Positions 1 through 10,517 of a stretch of 64,000 nt of DNA are shown here, in pieces. The stretch spans positions 95,871,128 through 95,935,127 of the forward strand of contig CM061133.1 of assembly GCA_030789695.1 (NCBI GenBank), read 5' to 3'. This DNA comes from Scilla litardierei (Eukaryota > Streptophyta > Magnoliopsida > Asparagales > Asparagaceae). The translations under genes were made by a program, and so were the position numbers. Every line of letters begins with the position of its first letter. The first letter of the stretch is position 1. The notes below the pieces were generated by a model. The model was given only the letters and a program-made list of their open reading frames with translations. It was not told the DNA's origin and did no database searches.

Positions 1-231
1 CGCCGGCAAGCCCGACCCCCATCCACCGCTGTGACGATCTCGCGCAGCCGCCGCTTCAATCGCGCTGCCCCGCGCCGTCGTTTGCCGTCGCCACCCTTGT
101 CGCCTTCGCCCTGTGCTCGAGAGAAACGAAAAGGAAAAAAGAAAAAGAAAAGGAAAGGGGAAGAACGAAGAGGCAGAGAGAGGAGATGAGAGAGAGGGAA
201 GTGATGGGTTTTTAATAAAGGTAAGAGATTA

Positions 232-360
232 TAGTTAATATAATAATAATTATTATAATTATTATTATTATAATTATTATTATTATAACTGTTATTAAAT
301 TATATTAAAGTTATAAGTTGTTGTTATTATTATTATTATTATTATTACTATTATTAATGT
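232..360. repeat. (TAA/TTA)n microsatellite
   Basis: About 130 bases of imperfect TAA/TTA trinucleotides, inside the gypsy LTR. Confidence 0.85.
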
Positions 361-1113
361 TAATGTTATAAGATTATTATAAAGGTTGCTCATCTATAAG
401 TTAAATTTGTTCAGTTAAGATAAAAGTATTTAAGTGAACTTAATATTAACTCTCCTAAGTCAATGTCACCTTTTAGTAAGTTAGTGTAAATTAGCTTACT
501 AATTGATAACCACTAGCCTGATGTCACTAGTTTATTTGACGCAGATAAAATGTGCTTCTCACCACCACGACCTGGACACCCGCACCCACATCAAGGCAAG
601 TATTTATTGTAAATAAATTTGGAACAACTGCTTAAATTAGTGTTTAAATTGAACCCAAACCCATTTTAACATGCTCTTAATATACATGTTGCATCTGTTT
701 AGGAAATGAAATTTTTATCAATATTTATTTATTAAAAGAATAACATCTCTTACTTGTTGTTAAATTGAACCCAAACGGAACAGAGGGTGTGTCACGACCC
801 TCGGAAACATGTGTATAATGAAGTGCAAACCTGGTCTTTAAAACTTAGCATCAAACCTGGTGTCAATATGTTGACAAATTCTAGTAGCCGGACATTATGT
901 TTCACTTTACTTATTGCTCTTTTTACTTAACGGGACTGCTATTGCTTTTTGCATGTTAACAAGATAAACAACTTTGGAAAAGACGAGTATGTTACTACAC
1001 ATATGTGAAAACCGTCGAATACAGACGGGGTGAAACCATCGACTACAGATGGGGTGAAACTCAATCAGTAAATAAACATACACAAAAAGCCAAGTTGGCT
1101 ACTCCCGTCAGGT

Positions 1114-1180
1114 CATGTGTGACTAGTCTGGCTCGTGTTCCAGTAGGGTCACATATGACTAGTCTGGCTCGTGTTCCAGT
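1114..1180. repeat. Tandem duplication, 36-bp period
   Basis: GACTAGTCTGGCTCGTGTTC occurs at 1121 and again at 1157, giving two head-to-tail copies in the LTR. Confidence 0.8.
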
Positions 1181-1986
1181 ATACGGCGGTACACTTTGGG
1201 TGGGGTTGGTCCATTGCAGTAGGATTTGTGAGTGTGTCTCGAACACGACTACGGCCCCTCCGGTGGAGACAGCCAATGAGTGGAGCGTCACGGTAAAACC
1301 ACCGGTGATAAGGTGTAGCGAGAACATTTCACCTAGCCAGGCATGCACTTATCACGAGCACAAACAATCAAATACTCAACATACAACTGTTTTACTTTAC
1401 TTTTAACTGCAATGCATGCTCGTACTTTACTTTCTGCACTTATTATTTATAACTGTGTACTAACGCTCTTTTGTCATCTTATACTTGTTCCTCATTTCAT
1501 TACTTTAAATATCTTGCCGAGCTTATCGCTGACATATATTTCAACGTGTAATGAAATATATGTTAGGTTTAGGGACAGAGTACCGTGAGGACCCTACCTT
1601 TGAGGATCCCACTTTAGAGGTGGACCCCGCTGACCAGAGCTACGAAGACATTGAGATCCTCCCCGCGGAAGGCTAAATCGGGACATTTATATTTCAGTTT
1701 ATTATTTGTATTTTTATTTTCAGGTGAGTTTGTTTTAAGCAGATTGTACGGCCATGCTAGGCCTTAATTGTTTGTGCGTTTACTTTAGACGCTGGTATTG
1801 TAATGTAATAAATGTTTGAACTGTTTCTGAGAAATTCGCGTGCAGGGACCTGCCTTCGCTAAAATCACGCTTAGTGTGCTTAAGTCAAAGAAGGGAGAAA
1901 AAAATAAGTACCTCTTCTTTGCTTTAAGTACATGCGGACCCGCTCGCGTCCTCGCCCCCAAGTATACTGGGAAGCGGGGCGTGACA

Positions 1987-2037
1987 AACGGTTGATAGAC
2001 CTTCTTCATGAGACATGGATGAAGCGTTATATGCCAT
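1987..2037 (-). pseudogene. Copia gag, first 17 codons only
   Basis: Reading leftward from 2037, an ATG opens a frame beginning MAYNASSM, downstream of a tRNA-Met primer site as expected for a copia-type gag. The frame is cut at 1986/1987 by the gypsy LTR, and nothing further of this element lies in the window. The identification rests mainly on position after the primer site, because 17 residues are too few for family assignment. Confidence 0.5.
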
Positions 2038-2059
2038 CGTTGTTGTATGCTTCAACCTC

Positions 2060-2071
2060 GCTCTGATACCA
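2060..2071 (-). other. Primer-binding site, initiator tRNA-Met
   Basis: The minus strand reads TGGTATCAGAGC, complementary to the 3' end of plant initiator tRNA-Met. It lies two bases downstream of the minus-strand LTR end at 2074. This fixes the orientation of the element and identifies 2074-3867 as its 5' LTR. Confidence 0.9.
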
Positions 2072-2291
2072 ATTGTAAGGACCGTCTACCTTGCAATACT
2101 AACAATAAACACTCTAGAGGGGGGTGAATAGAGTAATGGCAATAAATTGTGCAATTAAAATTAAACTTGTAAATGCGGAATAATAAGTGCAAGAGGAATT
2201 AATCAACACAATTAATCCAAACGCAAATACAATATTTTACCTTGGTTCCCCAAACTTGGGTACGTCCAGCCACACCAATATTCACTATAAT

Positions 2292-2540
2292 TCTCACACA
2301 GAGAAAGTGAATACAATCTCACACAGAGATACCTCACACAGAGGATTTAGGATTCCCACAAAGAGATATCCTTGCTCCCACACAGAGAGACATCACACAG
2401 AGGATTTAGGATTCTCACACTGAGAAATCCTTACTTTCACACAGAAAGACTTAAACTCTCATACAGAGAGATCTCCACCAACCCTCACACAGAAGGTTAT
2501 ACTCTCACAGAGAAAGTAACTACCTCTCACACAGAAAGCT
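2292..2540. repeat. CTCACACAGAG repeat array
   Basis: At least ten exact or near-exact copies of CTCACACAGAG are spaced irregularly about 14-35 bp apart, with variable linkers. They lie downstream of the LTR's TATA box, so they would be within the transcript (inference). Confidence 0.8.
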
Positions 2541-2810
2541 AGGGTTCCAATGAAATAACAAAGTAAAACAAATACTCTTACATATGCCTTGAGATCCTTA
2601 CTCATAAATGGATGCAAGGCATGGAAGAGGATCTCCAAGTGTTGAGATATGCTTGAAAGCACTTGGATGAATTCCCTTAAGCTGGACTTCAATGCAAGAA
2701 GCGGAATGAGAGCTCTTGAGAGGGAATTGAGTGAGTTTTTTGAGAGTGGCTTATAGATCTCTTGAGATATTCAATAGCATCAAGAAGTATAAGAGATGGC
2801 AGCACACTCA

Positions 2811-2820
2811 TATATATAGG
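2811..2820 (-). promoter_or_regulatory. LTR TATA box
   Basis: The minus strand reads CCTATATATATGAG, the best TATA box in this LTR. It lies about 85 bp downstream (in element sense) of the palindrome array. Confidence 0.6.
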
Positions 2821-2904
2821 AGCCCTATATCAAACCCCAAAACCCAAGAAAATAGCCAAAGAATCGATTCTGCAACGGCTAGAAACTGGACGAAAACGAC
2901 AGGA

Positions 2905-3430
2905 ATAGTCGACTGATGATCAAAAGACAGTCGACTGATCAACGGCAAGTAAATATCCAACGGCTATAACCTGAGCCTGGATAGTCGACTGATGAAGACA
3001 GTACAGTCGACTGAAAACAGGACAGGCGTCCTTTAGCAGGCGACTGCTGCAGGGGATGGAATAAAATAGAGAGCTGCACTCTTTCTCCATATAAGCACAC
3101 AGGCGACTGATATCAATAATATAGTCGACTGTCTAATAGTCAGGCGACTGTAAAACCTTAATCAGTCGTCTGCTGAATAAGATGGAGAAAAGACAGAGAG
3201 ATGCAGAGATTGCACTTACGCAACTCAGGCGACTGATGACCAATCCACATGCGACTATAAATATACAGGCGACTGTAAACTGACCAGTAGTCGACTGTGC
3301 GTAAAGCTCAAGTTTGAGTCAATTGAAATGTTGACTTGAGCTGTGCATATCTGGCGACTGTAGAAGGATCTACAGGAGACTGGAAATCACCCAGTCGACT
3401 GTGTTTCCTTCATCAGGCGACTGATGGAAA
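2905..3430. repeat. Dispersed palindrome array AGTCGACT / AGGCGACTG
   Basis: I count about 17 copies of a motif centred on AGTCGACT or its variant AGGCGACT within roughly 525 bp of the LTR. Examples start near 2908, 2925, 2982, 3005, 3037 and 3293. Spacing is irregular and the intervening sequence is unrelated, so this is not a simple tandem repeat. Confidence 0.85.
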
Positions 3431-4465
3431 GCCAGAGACTCCAAATGAGCCTTTGGACAAAGTGAACCTATTGGGTTGGATTCTATGATAATCCTAAGGA
3501 TCACTAAGATGGTTAAATGAATATGCATGAATGAGTAAACCATCTAACACGGCATTATATTAATCCTAGACTCCAAAGAGAGAGAAAGCAATAAAGTAAA
3601 TTACATAGATTACAATACTTTCCTTAGAGTCTAAGTCTTCAATCTTGATGCCTTGATTGCTCTCCATCATCTTCAAGCTTTGGCACTCCTTGAGTCCAAG
3701 CAAAGGTCCTTCTTCACTCGATGTCCATCCTTGCACCAAGTGATTAGTCTCCAAGAAACATATTCTTGAAATAAAACTGAGAGACTAAAACATGAGAGTC
3801 ATTAGCAACAACATAATGTTGTGATCATCATCAAAATAAGATTGGTATGAAAAACCAATACCCAACAGGCATAAGTTAGGCCAACGATGTAGTTTAAGAC
3901 TTGAACCAAACCGATGCGTCGTGAATACACCGAGCGTCAGGGCAAGTCAAGCTAGACACAAAAACAAGGGTCTGACTTGACTAGTCGTTGTGATTTGGAT
4001 GAGCACACTCATGATCACAAATGATTAGGGGTAAAAATCAAATAGGGAGTCATATTCGATATGATTGACAAAGAGTTCGTCTACCGACAGCCGAGTTGAA
4101 CGACTTGTTGAGCTACACTCAAGGTTGGACGACTCAAAGTTGTTGGATTCCTGCTCCCATTTAATATTAATTATGTTTTGGCTTAAATGATCCTGAAATT
4201 AATGGGAGAGTATAATTGGATAAAAACCATTCTAATTATATTTAAAATATTTTGAACACATGCTAATTATAGGAGTTCTAATCTTTGCAGCATGACGAGT
4301 AAGATAAATAATATCCGAGATAAGAACTTATTAACTGGTTATAATAAAAATAATGACTAGTCAAAAAAATCTATAGCAGCAAGGGAACAAATGAAGGAAG
4401 GACGAGTTTATGCCTTAACTTCTAAAATACAAAGTGTAGTTCTTTCGGTTAATTCTAATGCATAG

Positions 4466-5548
4466 GTGTTAGACACCTATGCATGTTCTCATATCTGTAA
4501 TCAATTACAGGGAATGCGAATCATTAGAGAACTTGAAAAGAATGAAATCATTATGCAAGTCGGCAACATAACCAATGTTGATGTTGTAGCCATGGGAAAC
4601 CTTAAACACACATTAGCTGGTGGAGCTAACTTGCTTTTGGAGCAATGTTACTACATCCCAAACTTCCGGTTCTATATTATATCCGTCTCGGCTTTGAATA
4701 AAGATGGTTATAATTTTACTATCAACGGAAATGTCATGAACATTTCTTTTGATGGTAAGTTGCTAGGTTTTGGGACACTTAATAATGTTGTATACACTTT
4801 AGGCAATAAGGTTGTATTAAACATTAATACAAGAAAACGTAAGGAGTCTAGTTTTAGTGAAACCTATCTTTGGCATTGTAGACTAGGCCATATCGGAGAG
4901 AATAGACTCAGCAAGTTACATAAAGAGGGGCTCTTGGGCCTCTCGAATTATGAGTCATTCGACACTTGCGAGTCTTGCCTCAAAGGTAAGATGGCCAAAA
5001 CTCCTTTTGCAAGTCAAGGGGAGAGAGTTATCGAACTCTTGGTTCTAGTACATTTCGATGTATGTGGACTCATGTCTACATTAGTCAAAGGTGGATTTTC
5101 ATATTTCGTCATGTTTACTAACGATCACTCAAGGTTTGGACATGTGTTCTTGATGAAACATAAGTCTGAAACTTTTGAGCGATTCAAAGAGTACCGTGCC
5201 GAAGTTGAAAACTAGACTGGGAAAAGTATTAAAATCCTTCGATCAGATCGAGGAGGAGAATACTTAAGCCATGAATTCCTTACTTACTTAAAAGAGAATG
5301 GGATTCTCTCTCAGGTCACACCTCCTTATACACCTCAACATAACGGTGTGTCAGAGAGGAGGAACCGCACCTTGTTAGACATGGTACGGTCCATGGTAAG
5401 TGAAGATGAGTTAACTACTTCCCTATGGGGCTATGCCCTGGAAACTGCTATATACATTCTAAATAAAGTTCCATTAAGATCTGTGCATATGACACCATAT
5501 CAGATATGGACCGGTAAGAAACCTAGCCTTAATCACTTAAGGGTATAA
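4466..5548 (+). pseudogene. Copia pol: protease remnant, GAG-pre-integrase, integrase
   Basis: The frame opens at the protease active site, which reads LDTYACSHIC where the family has LDTG, so the catalytic glycine is replaced. The GAG-pre-integrase region follows, with WHCRLGH and a CESC pair forming the zinc-binding HHCC. Next is the integrase core with the first Asp in HFDVCG and the second in FTNDHSRFG. An in-frame TAG at 5213-5215 breaks the protein. The same frame resumes with DRGGEY, TPPYTPQHNGVSERRNRTL and the catalytic Glu, and a second stop follows near 5546. Between 5549 and 5697 the resemblance continues only across frameshifts. Retrotransposon DNA integration was the original role; the gene is dead. 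Confidence 0.9.
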
Positions 5549-5697
5549 GGTTGTCATGCAATATGTCAAAAGGCAGAATCCGGACAAACTGGAAGACAGA
5601 TCTATCCTGTGTAAGTTCATAGGGTACCCAAGACATTCATTAGGTTATCTCTTTTACCATCCAGAGCACAAAAATTGTTGTCTCTAGACATGCCACT

Positions 5698-6895
5698 TTG
5701 TTGGAAAAGGAATTCCTTGTAAAGGAATCAACTAGCAAGGTAATTGATCTGGACGAATGCTCGAAGTACTCACACAAGAACAAGTGTCTGAACCAAGGGG
5801 AGAGTCAGAACTTGACATCTCCCAACCAGCCATTAGGAAGTCCAATAGGGTTCCTAAGGTACTACGGTTTTTTCGTAGACGGTGGGATTGAGGATAGCAT
5901 CATATTAGATGATGACCCTGTTAGCTTCCAGGAAGCCATAAAGAGTATGGACTCTAACAAATGGCTAGATGCAATGAAGTCTGAAACAGATTCCATGCAC
6001 GTGAATAAGGTATGGACCTTAGAAAACGTGCCCAAGGGAAATGTTCCCATAGGTTGCAAATGGATCTTCAAGAAGAAGATTGGTGCAGATGGAAAAATAG
6101 AAACATACAAAGCTAGACTGGTTGGAAAAGGATATCGTCAGATTCTAGGAATAGATTATGACGAGACCTTCTCACCAGTAGCCATGCACAAGTCTATTTG
6201 CATCGTACTCGCTATTACTGCCCACTACGACTACGAAATCTGGCAAATGGATGTGAAGACTGCTTTTCTAAACGATGATTTAGAAAAGCAAATTTACATG
6301 ACTCAGCCAGAAGGTTTCGAAGTCAGTGGGAGTAAAGAAAAAGTGTGTAGGATGCATAGGTGCATCTATGAGCTTAAGCAAGCTTCAAGGAGTTGGAACA
6401 TCCGCTTCGACAAAACAGTGAAAGAGTTTGGTTTTGTCAGAAATGAGGATGATCCATGCATCTACAAAAGGACTAGTAATAATAATTCTTTAATTTTCCT
6501 CGTTCTATACGTGGATGACATTCTGATAACATAGAGATGTTGAAGTCTGTTAAAAGATGGCTATCAACCAACTTCTCCATGAAAGACTTGGGAGAAGCAT
6601 CCTACATAATAGGTGTGAAGATCTATAGAGATAGATCTAAATGGATGCTAGGACTCTCCCAAACCAGGTACATTGACACCGTGCTAAAATGTTTTGGCAT
6701 GGAAAAAGTAAGGGTGGTTTAATACCAGCCAATCATGGAATAACCCTTTCCAAGAAGATGTCTCCACAGACTGACTTGGAAAAGGAACAAATGACCGAGA
6801 TCCTATATGCTTCAGCTGTGAGATCTATCATGTATTCCATGATCTGTACCAGACTCGATATCGCTTATGCACTCGGTGTAGTAAGTCGATATTAG
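5698..6895 (+). pseudogene. Copia reverse transcriptase (RVT_2 type), broken
   Basis: The first 278-codon stretch holds the RT fingers and palm: WIFKKK, YKARLVGKGY, then DYDETFSPV, WQMDVKTAFLN with the first catalytic Asp, and the active-site YVDD at 6508-6519. A stop at 6532-6534 follows directly after YVDDILIT. The thumb continues at 6537-6722 (FSMKDLGEASYIIGVKIYRD) and then shifts frame into 6689-6895 (the region before the RNase H). Order and spacing are normal for copia pol. Several stops and frameshifts make it nonfunctional. Confidence 0.92.
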
Positions 6896-6964
6896 TCTAA
6901 CCCTGGAGAGGATCACTGGAAAGCGGTCAAGACAATTCTTAAGTACTTCAGAAGGAATAAAGAC

Positions 6965-7477
6965 TTGATCTTGGTTTATGGAAGTGAAGACCTGAAAGTT
7001 GAAGGCTTCACAGATTACAGCTTTCAGAGTGATGTGGATGATAGAAAATCGATCTCTGGATATGTTTTCACTCTCAACGGAGGAGCAGTCAGTTGGAGGA
7101 GTTCCAAACAAGTCGTTGTTGCAGACTCCATGATGGAAGCCAAATACATAGCGGCCAACGATGCAGCAAAGGAAGCAGTCTGGATGAGGAAGTTCATCAA
7201 CCCACTCAGGATGGCGCCTGCTATTGAAAGTCCAATACCATTGTATAAAGACAACAATGCAACCATCATCCTGGTTCAAGAACCAAGATTCCATAAGAGA
7301 TCCAGGCACATTCTTCGCAAGTACCACCTGATACGGGAGATCGAGCAGAGGAAGGACATAGAACTCCATAGAGTCTGTACAGAAGACAACCTAACAGATC
7401 CATTCATGAAGGTGCTGGCACGCGATCGTCTAGTGAGATTAGCATGTAAATATGGTATGAGATACCGAAATAAATAG
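6965..7477 (+). pseudogene. Copia RNase H, 3' end of pol
   Basis: This 170-codon frame carries the typical copia RNase H motifs: DVDDRKSISGYVF, GGAVSWRSSKQ, and AKYIAANDAAKEAVW. It ends at the normal pol C-terminus, YGMRYRNK-stop, about 20 bp before the 3' LTR. A near-identical end-of-pol sequence (GGTATGAGATACCGA) precedes the LTR at 63594, which links the two elements as one family. The piece is intact in itself but separated from RT by stops. Confidence 0.9.
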
Positions 7478-7483
7478 GCCTGA

Positions 7484-7497
7484 GTGCAAGTGGGAGA
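7484..7497 (+). other. Polypurine tract
   Basis: GCAAGTGGGAGA directly precedes the LTR start TGTAGAGAG at 7498, as expected for plus-strand priming. Confidence 0.75.
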
Positions 7498-9480
7498 TGT
7501 AGAGAGATGTATGCCTTCGTGGCAATTTATCTTTGTAAACATCTTGTTCAATAAGTGAAAGTATGCTTTCTGGTAAAATATTGTCTGAGTAATTTCAATT
7601 TATTAATTGCTTAGATTATTTCCTTGGATTCAAAGTTAGGTTACACATGTTTTGCGATGTAGATTGCGATTATGAGAAATGTCTGATCGATAGCAGCTTG
7701 AATCTAAAAAGCATTCGTGGTCATAAATGCATCGAGATAGGGATATCGGCACATCAGACAGACCATTGTGTCTTAGTCTAGTTAGTCTTATAACAATACG
7801 ACTTGGAGAAGTCGGAGACAAGGCGCAGGTGCTCATTAGAGAATGAGTACACTGAACGACCTAAACAAGAGTTATTAAATGGTTAAACATTAACTATCTG
7901 TCATTAATAACTCTAAGTGATGATAGGTAAGTTGGTCCTTAGGACTTGAGAACATTATACGAAGCTATACGTGAACGGTAACACTTAGGTCTAAGATCTA
8001 GCTTCGAGGCAAGGCCTGCTGAAAGATCTTAGGCTGGGTGACACTCGAAGTGTACGAGCTGAGTAATGATCAACAAAGGATTCGTCTCTTCCGTTAATGG
8101 GAAGTTAGTGTCGCTGGTCAGTACTGCTCTCGGTAAAACCTTGGCCAAGGTATATTGTAAGATTTACAACATGAATGTACCAGAGACCGACGTATACTGA
8201 GTTCCATACGCTAGGCTAGGCAAGTGACATAGTTGAGACGAAGGGACTAAAACTGCAGAAATCATCACGGTCACAGTCAGAGTGATCCCGTCGGCACTCT
8301 TGCCAACAAGTTAATCACGTAATCGATGATTCTAAAACAAGGACGACACCTGCTGCTAGTGGTTACTGTCGTCTAGAGACTTCGAGTCTCAACCTATAGT
8401 AGGGTCAGGCTGTAGGGTCTCACATCGAGTAATATTCACGTCTTAGTAATAGGAAGATCGTTAATGAGGAATGCATTCGATGCAATGGAATGATTAAACT
8501 CACAAGTCAGTTGTGAGATGAAAAGATAAAGAGTTTAGCATTTGAGACATATTAATACTTGGTATTATATTTACTTAGATGCATGGGAACGAAGGGGACT
8601 TTCTGAGAAATCCACAGGAAGAAACCGCGTCCAAATCGGAGCTCTAACGATCCCAAAACGCAAAAACAGCTGAGGATAGGCCCTTATTGGGCTTGCGAAT
8701 CTGACTCGCAACTGGCAGGTCAGACCCGCCAAGAAATAGCATGTTTGTGCTATTTTTTGCGAAAACGAGATTTGGAGTCTATTTTCGACATTTGAGGGGT
8801 CAAATGATATCGGAATTGGATGCCGTTTTTTCTATGCGATCGTTGTCTCGATATCTTCGATTTGACTGGTTGTTTGAAAGTCGAAACTCAGAAATGGATT
8901 TATGGTTGATTTTAGAAGTTTAGACTTCTAGTGAAATCAATCCCTATTGCCCATTTTATTGTCCCACATTGCTCGTAGCAAGAGAGGAGGGGCCGGCTCC
9001 CTATATGAATAGGGGGTAGCCCTCCTCATTGAAAAGTACACCAAGTCTTCCATTCAAGGAGCTCCTAATTATTTGAGCGAACTTGATCAAGGCTTAAAAT
9101 TATTCTTTTCCTTTATTAATTTTTCATGTCCTCCAACCGGGTCCTAGCAAGGCAACGAGGAGGTCCGAATCTGATTCAGAAGTCTATGACGCGGGTTTAC
9201 TCAAGTGAAACCTTCTACAGCTAGTGATGGGCTCGGAGGCAAGGTGCGGCTTGGGAGGTGATCCAGTTCGCGAAGAGGAGCAACGCGATGTGGTTCGGGA
9301 TGCGGCTCAGATTTTGGAGCGCAAGATGGTGCAGAACATCTTGCCTGTTCTAAGGCAAGATTCCGGGTGAGTCATATTTATTTATGCATTTCATATTCTG
9401 TAGTAGTTAGAACTTTCTCGAGTCGGTCAGACCCATCTCGATGTAGTAGATAATCCTGGCTAAGGGATTTTTTCTAAAGG
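7498..9480 (+). repeat. Copia 3' LTR
   Basis: Starts TGTAGAGAGATGTATGCC after the polypurine tract. It is related to the LTRs at 51198 and 63594 over many blocks (for example CATTAGAGAATGAGT, GCTGAAAGATCTTAGG, GTCCCACATTG). It holds no genuine coding sequence. The right border is not clear, since no TG...CA end with a TSD could be assigned. Confidence 0.7.
9001..9010 (+). promoter_or_regulatory. LTR TATA box
   Basis: CTATATGAAT lies downstream of the conserved GTCCCACATTG block. The equivalent site in the 51198 LTR is CTATATAAAT at 53043. One mismatch suggests decay of this copy. Confidence 0.5.
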
Positions 9481-9748
9481 CAGTACTTATTAAATAGTTT
9501 TTTAATTGGTTTTTTCCACTGCTTATTTAAATTAAGATCGTCCGACTTAGGTCGAGATGGTTAAATTAACCCTAAGGGACCTTGAAAATCACTACAAAGA
9601 CCTTTGGCTTATTTGAAGGGGCATGATCTTTTTCAATCAACATATTGAAAATGTTGAGGTGATGCTCATGATGAGTGATTATATTATAGATTTTTAGTAG
9701 GGGTTATTCATGCATTACGTCATATAAATTCCAACTTTATATACCATT
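9481..9748. other. Unassigned AT-rich segment ending in TSD ccatt
   Basis: No coding signal. It contains GTCCGACTTAGGTCGAGATGG and could be the end of the copia LTR or older host repeat. Its last five bases (9744-9748, ccatt) are the left TSD of the 9749-30824 element. The host continues at 30830. Confidence 0.5.
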
Positions 9749-10324
9749 TGTAACGGTCGCTTTCCAACCTTATGATTTTTCTACGTGCATGTGCTTTATC
9801 GTGCACGCATTTTATTTGGCTATTTCTGAGCTCCGGCATATGCGATGCGATATGCCGTCGCGATCGTTTTGGGGTGTTGAATTTTATAGTAATTTTTTGG
9901 GAACATCTTTTCCCGGCACGTTTTCTCGCAAAACGACATTGAATGATAGGGGCGTTTTAGTCGTTTGACTCAAAATACCGTTTCCAATTTTACATATATT
10001 TTTGGTGGGCATAGCGCACGATCAGGCTCCGTAGATCTGTGCGTCTCTTCTCCACGATCGCCCCGGTATTTTTGGATTATTTTTCTGATGCCTGGATTGA
10101 GAGATATCACCCGGATTAACCTCGACCGTCGATCTCCCCAATCAGTTCAAATTCGAATTTGTTGCCATATCTGGCAATATCTTTAATTAATCTGTTTTAT
10201 ATCTGTCCTAAAATGTCTCTCTAATCTCACCTAGACTTACCCCAACTCATACACCCTCTATCCCTTACCCCTCCACCCATTTAACTCATAGCACATGTCT
10301 ATTTAGCAATACTTCTTATTATAT

Positions 10325-10355
10325 TAACCCTAAATTATTAACCCTAACCCTAATA
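10325..10355. repeat. Telomere-like CCCTAA motifs in LTR
   Basis: AACCCTAAATTATTAACCCT followed by AACCCTAATAA gives three or four plant telomere-type units, repeated in the 3' LTR at about 28112-28141. The unit count is too low for a real telomeric tract. Confidence 0.6.
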
Positions 10356-10448
10356 ATCAAAAACCCACTCAAGCAAAAAGCCATAGGGTTAACCCCCCTT
10401 CTCAGCGCCGCCGGCCTATTCCCCTGCCTTTTTTTCCCTCTCCCCTCC

Positions 10449-10450
<2 letters not shown>

Positions 10451-10514
<64 letters not shown>
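10451..10514. repeat. (CT)n microsatellite
   Basis: About 32 CT units. The equivalent tract in the other LTR (28233-28298) is interrupted by CCCTCC. Confidence 0.9.

Positions 10515-10517
<3 letters not shown>

Larger units (their letters stand above)
1..1986 (+). mobile_element. Ty3/gypsy LTR, 3' portion (left end outside window)
   Basis: The segment ends at 1986 in GGGAAGCGGGGCGTGACA, nearly the same terminus as the two LTRs ending at 12958 and 30824. Like them it has a GC-rich block (here at 1-120) and a 3' part containing GCCATGC and a TTTAGAC-rich stretch, so it is probably a related family. Immediately after 1986 the sequence continues as copia gag, so this is the outer edge of an insertion and not an internal junction. 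The matching left TSD would lie outside the window. Short reading frames here are not gene-like. The LTR may be solo or the 3' LTR of a complete element; the window cannot decide. Confidence 0.6.
2074..3867 (-). mobile_element. Ty1/copia 5' LTR (1794 bp)
   Basis: On the minus strand the LTR starts TGTTGGGTATTGG at 3867 and ends CCTTACA at 2074, so it has TG...CA ends, and the primer site follows. In element order it holds a palindrome array (about 3430-2905), a TATA box (about 2820-2811), then a CTCACACAGAG repeat array (2540-2292) in the probable transcribed part. It interrupts the leader of the next copia element at 3867/3868. The rest of its own element was lost at the 1986/1987 junction or lies outside the window. 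Confidence 0.8.
3868..9480 (+). mobile_element. Truncated Ty1/copia element (leader, broken pol, 3' LTR)
   Basis: The left part (3868-4290) matches the leader of the copia element at 51198 onward: both contain AAACCGATG/AAACCGTTG-type repeats with TCGTGAATAC, then GATTTGGATGAGCACACTCATGATCA. The 5' LTR and most of gag are missing, because another copia LTR sits at 2074-3867. Pol is present but broken, followed by a polypurine tract and a 3' LTR from 7498. The right border of the LTR is unresolved; 9480 is an estimate from loss of resemblance to the 51198 LTR. Confidence 0.75.
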
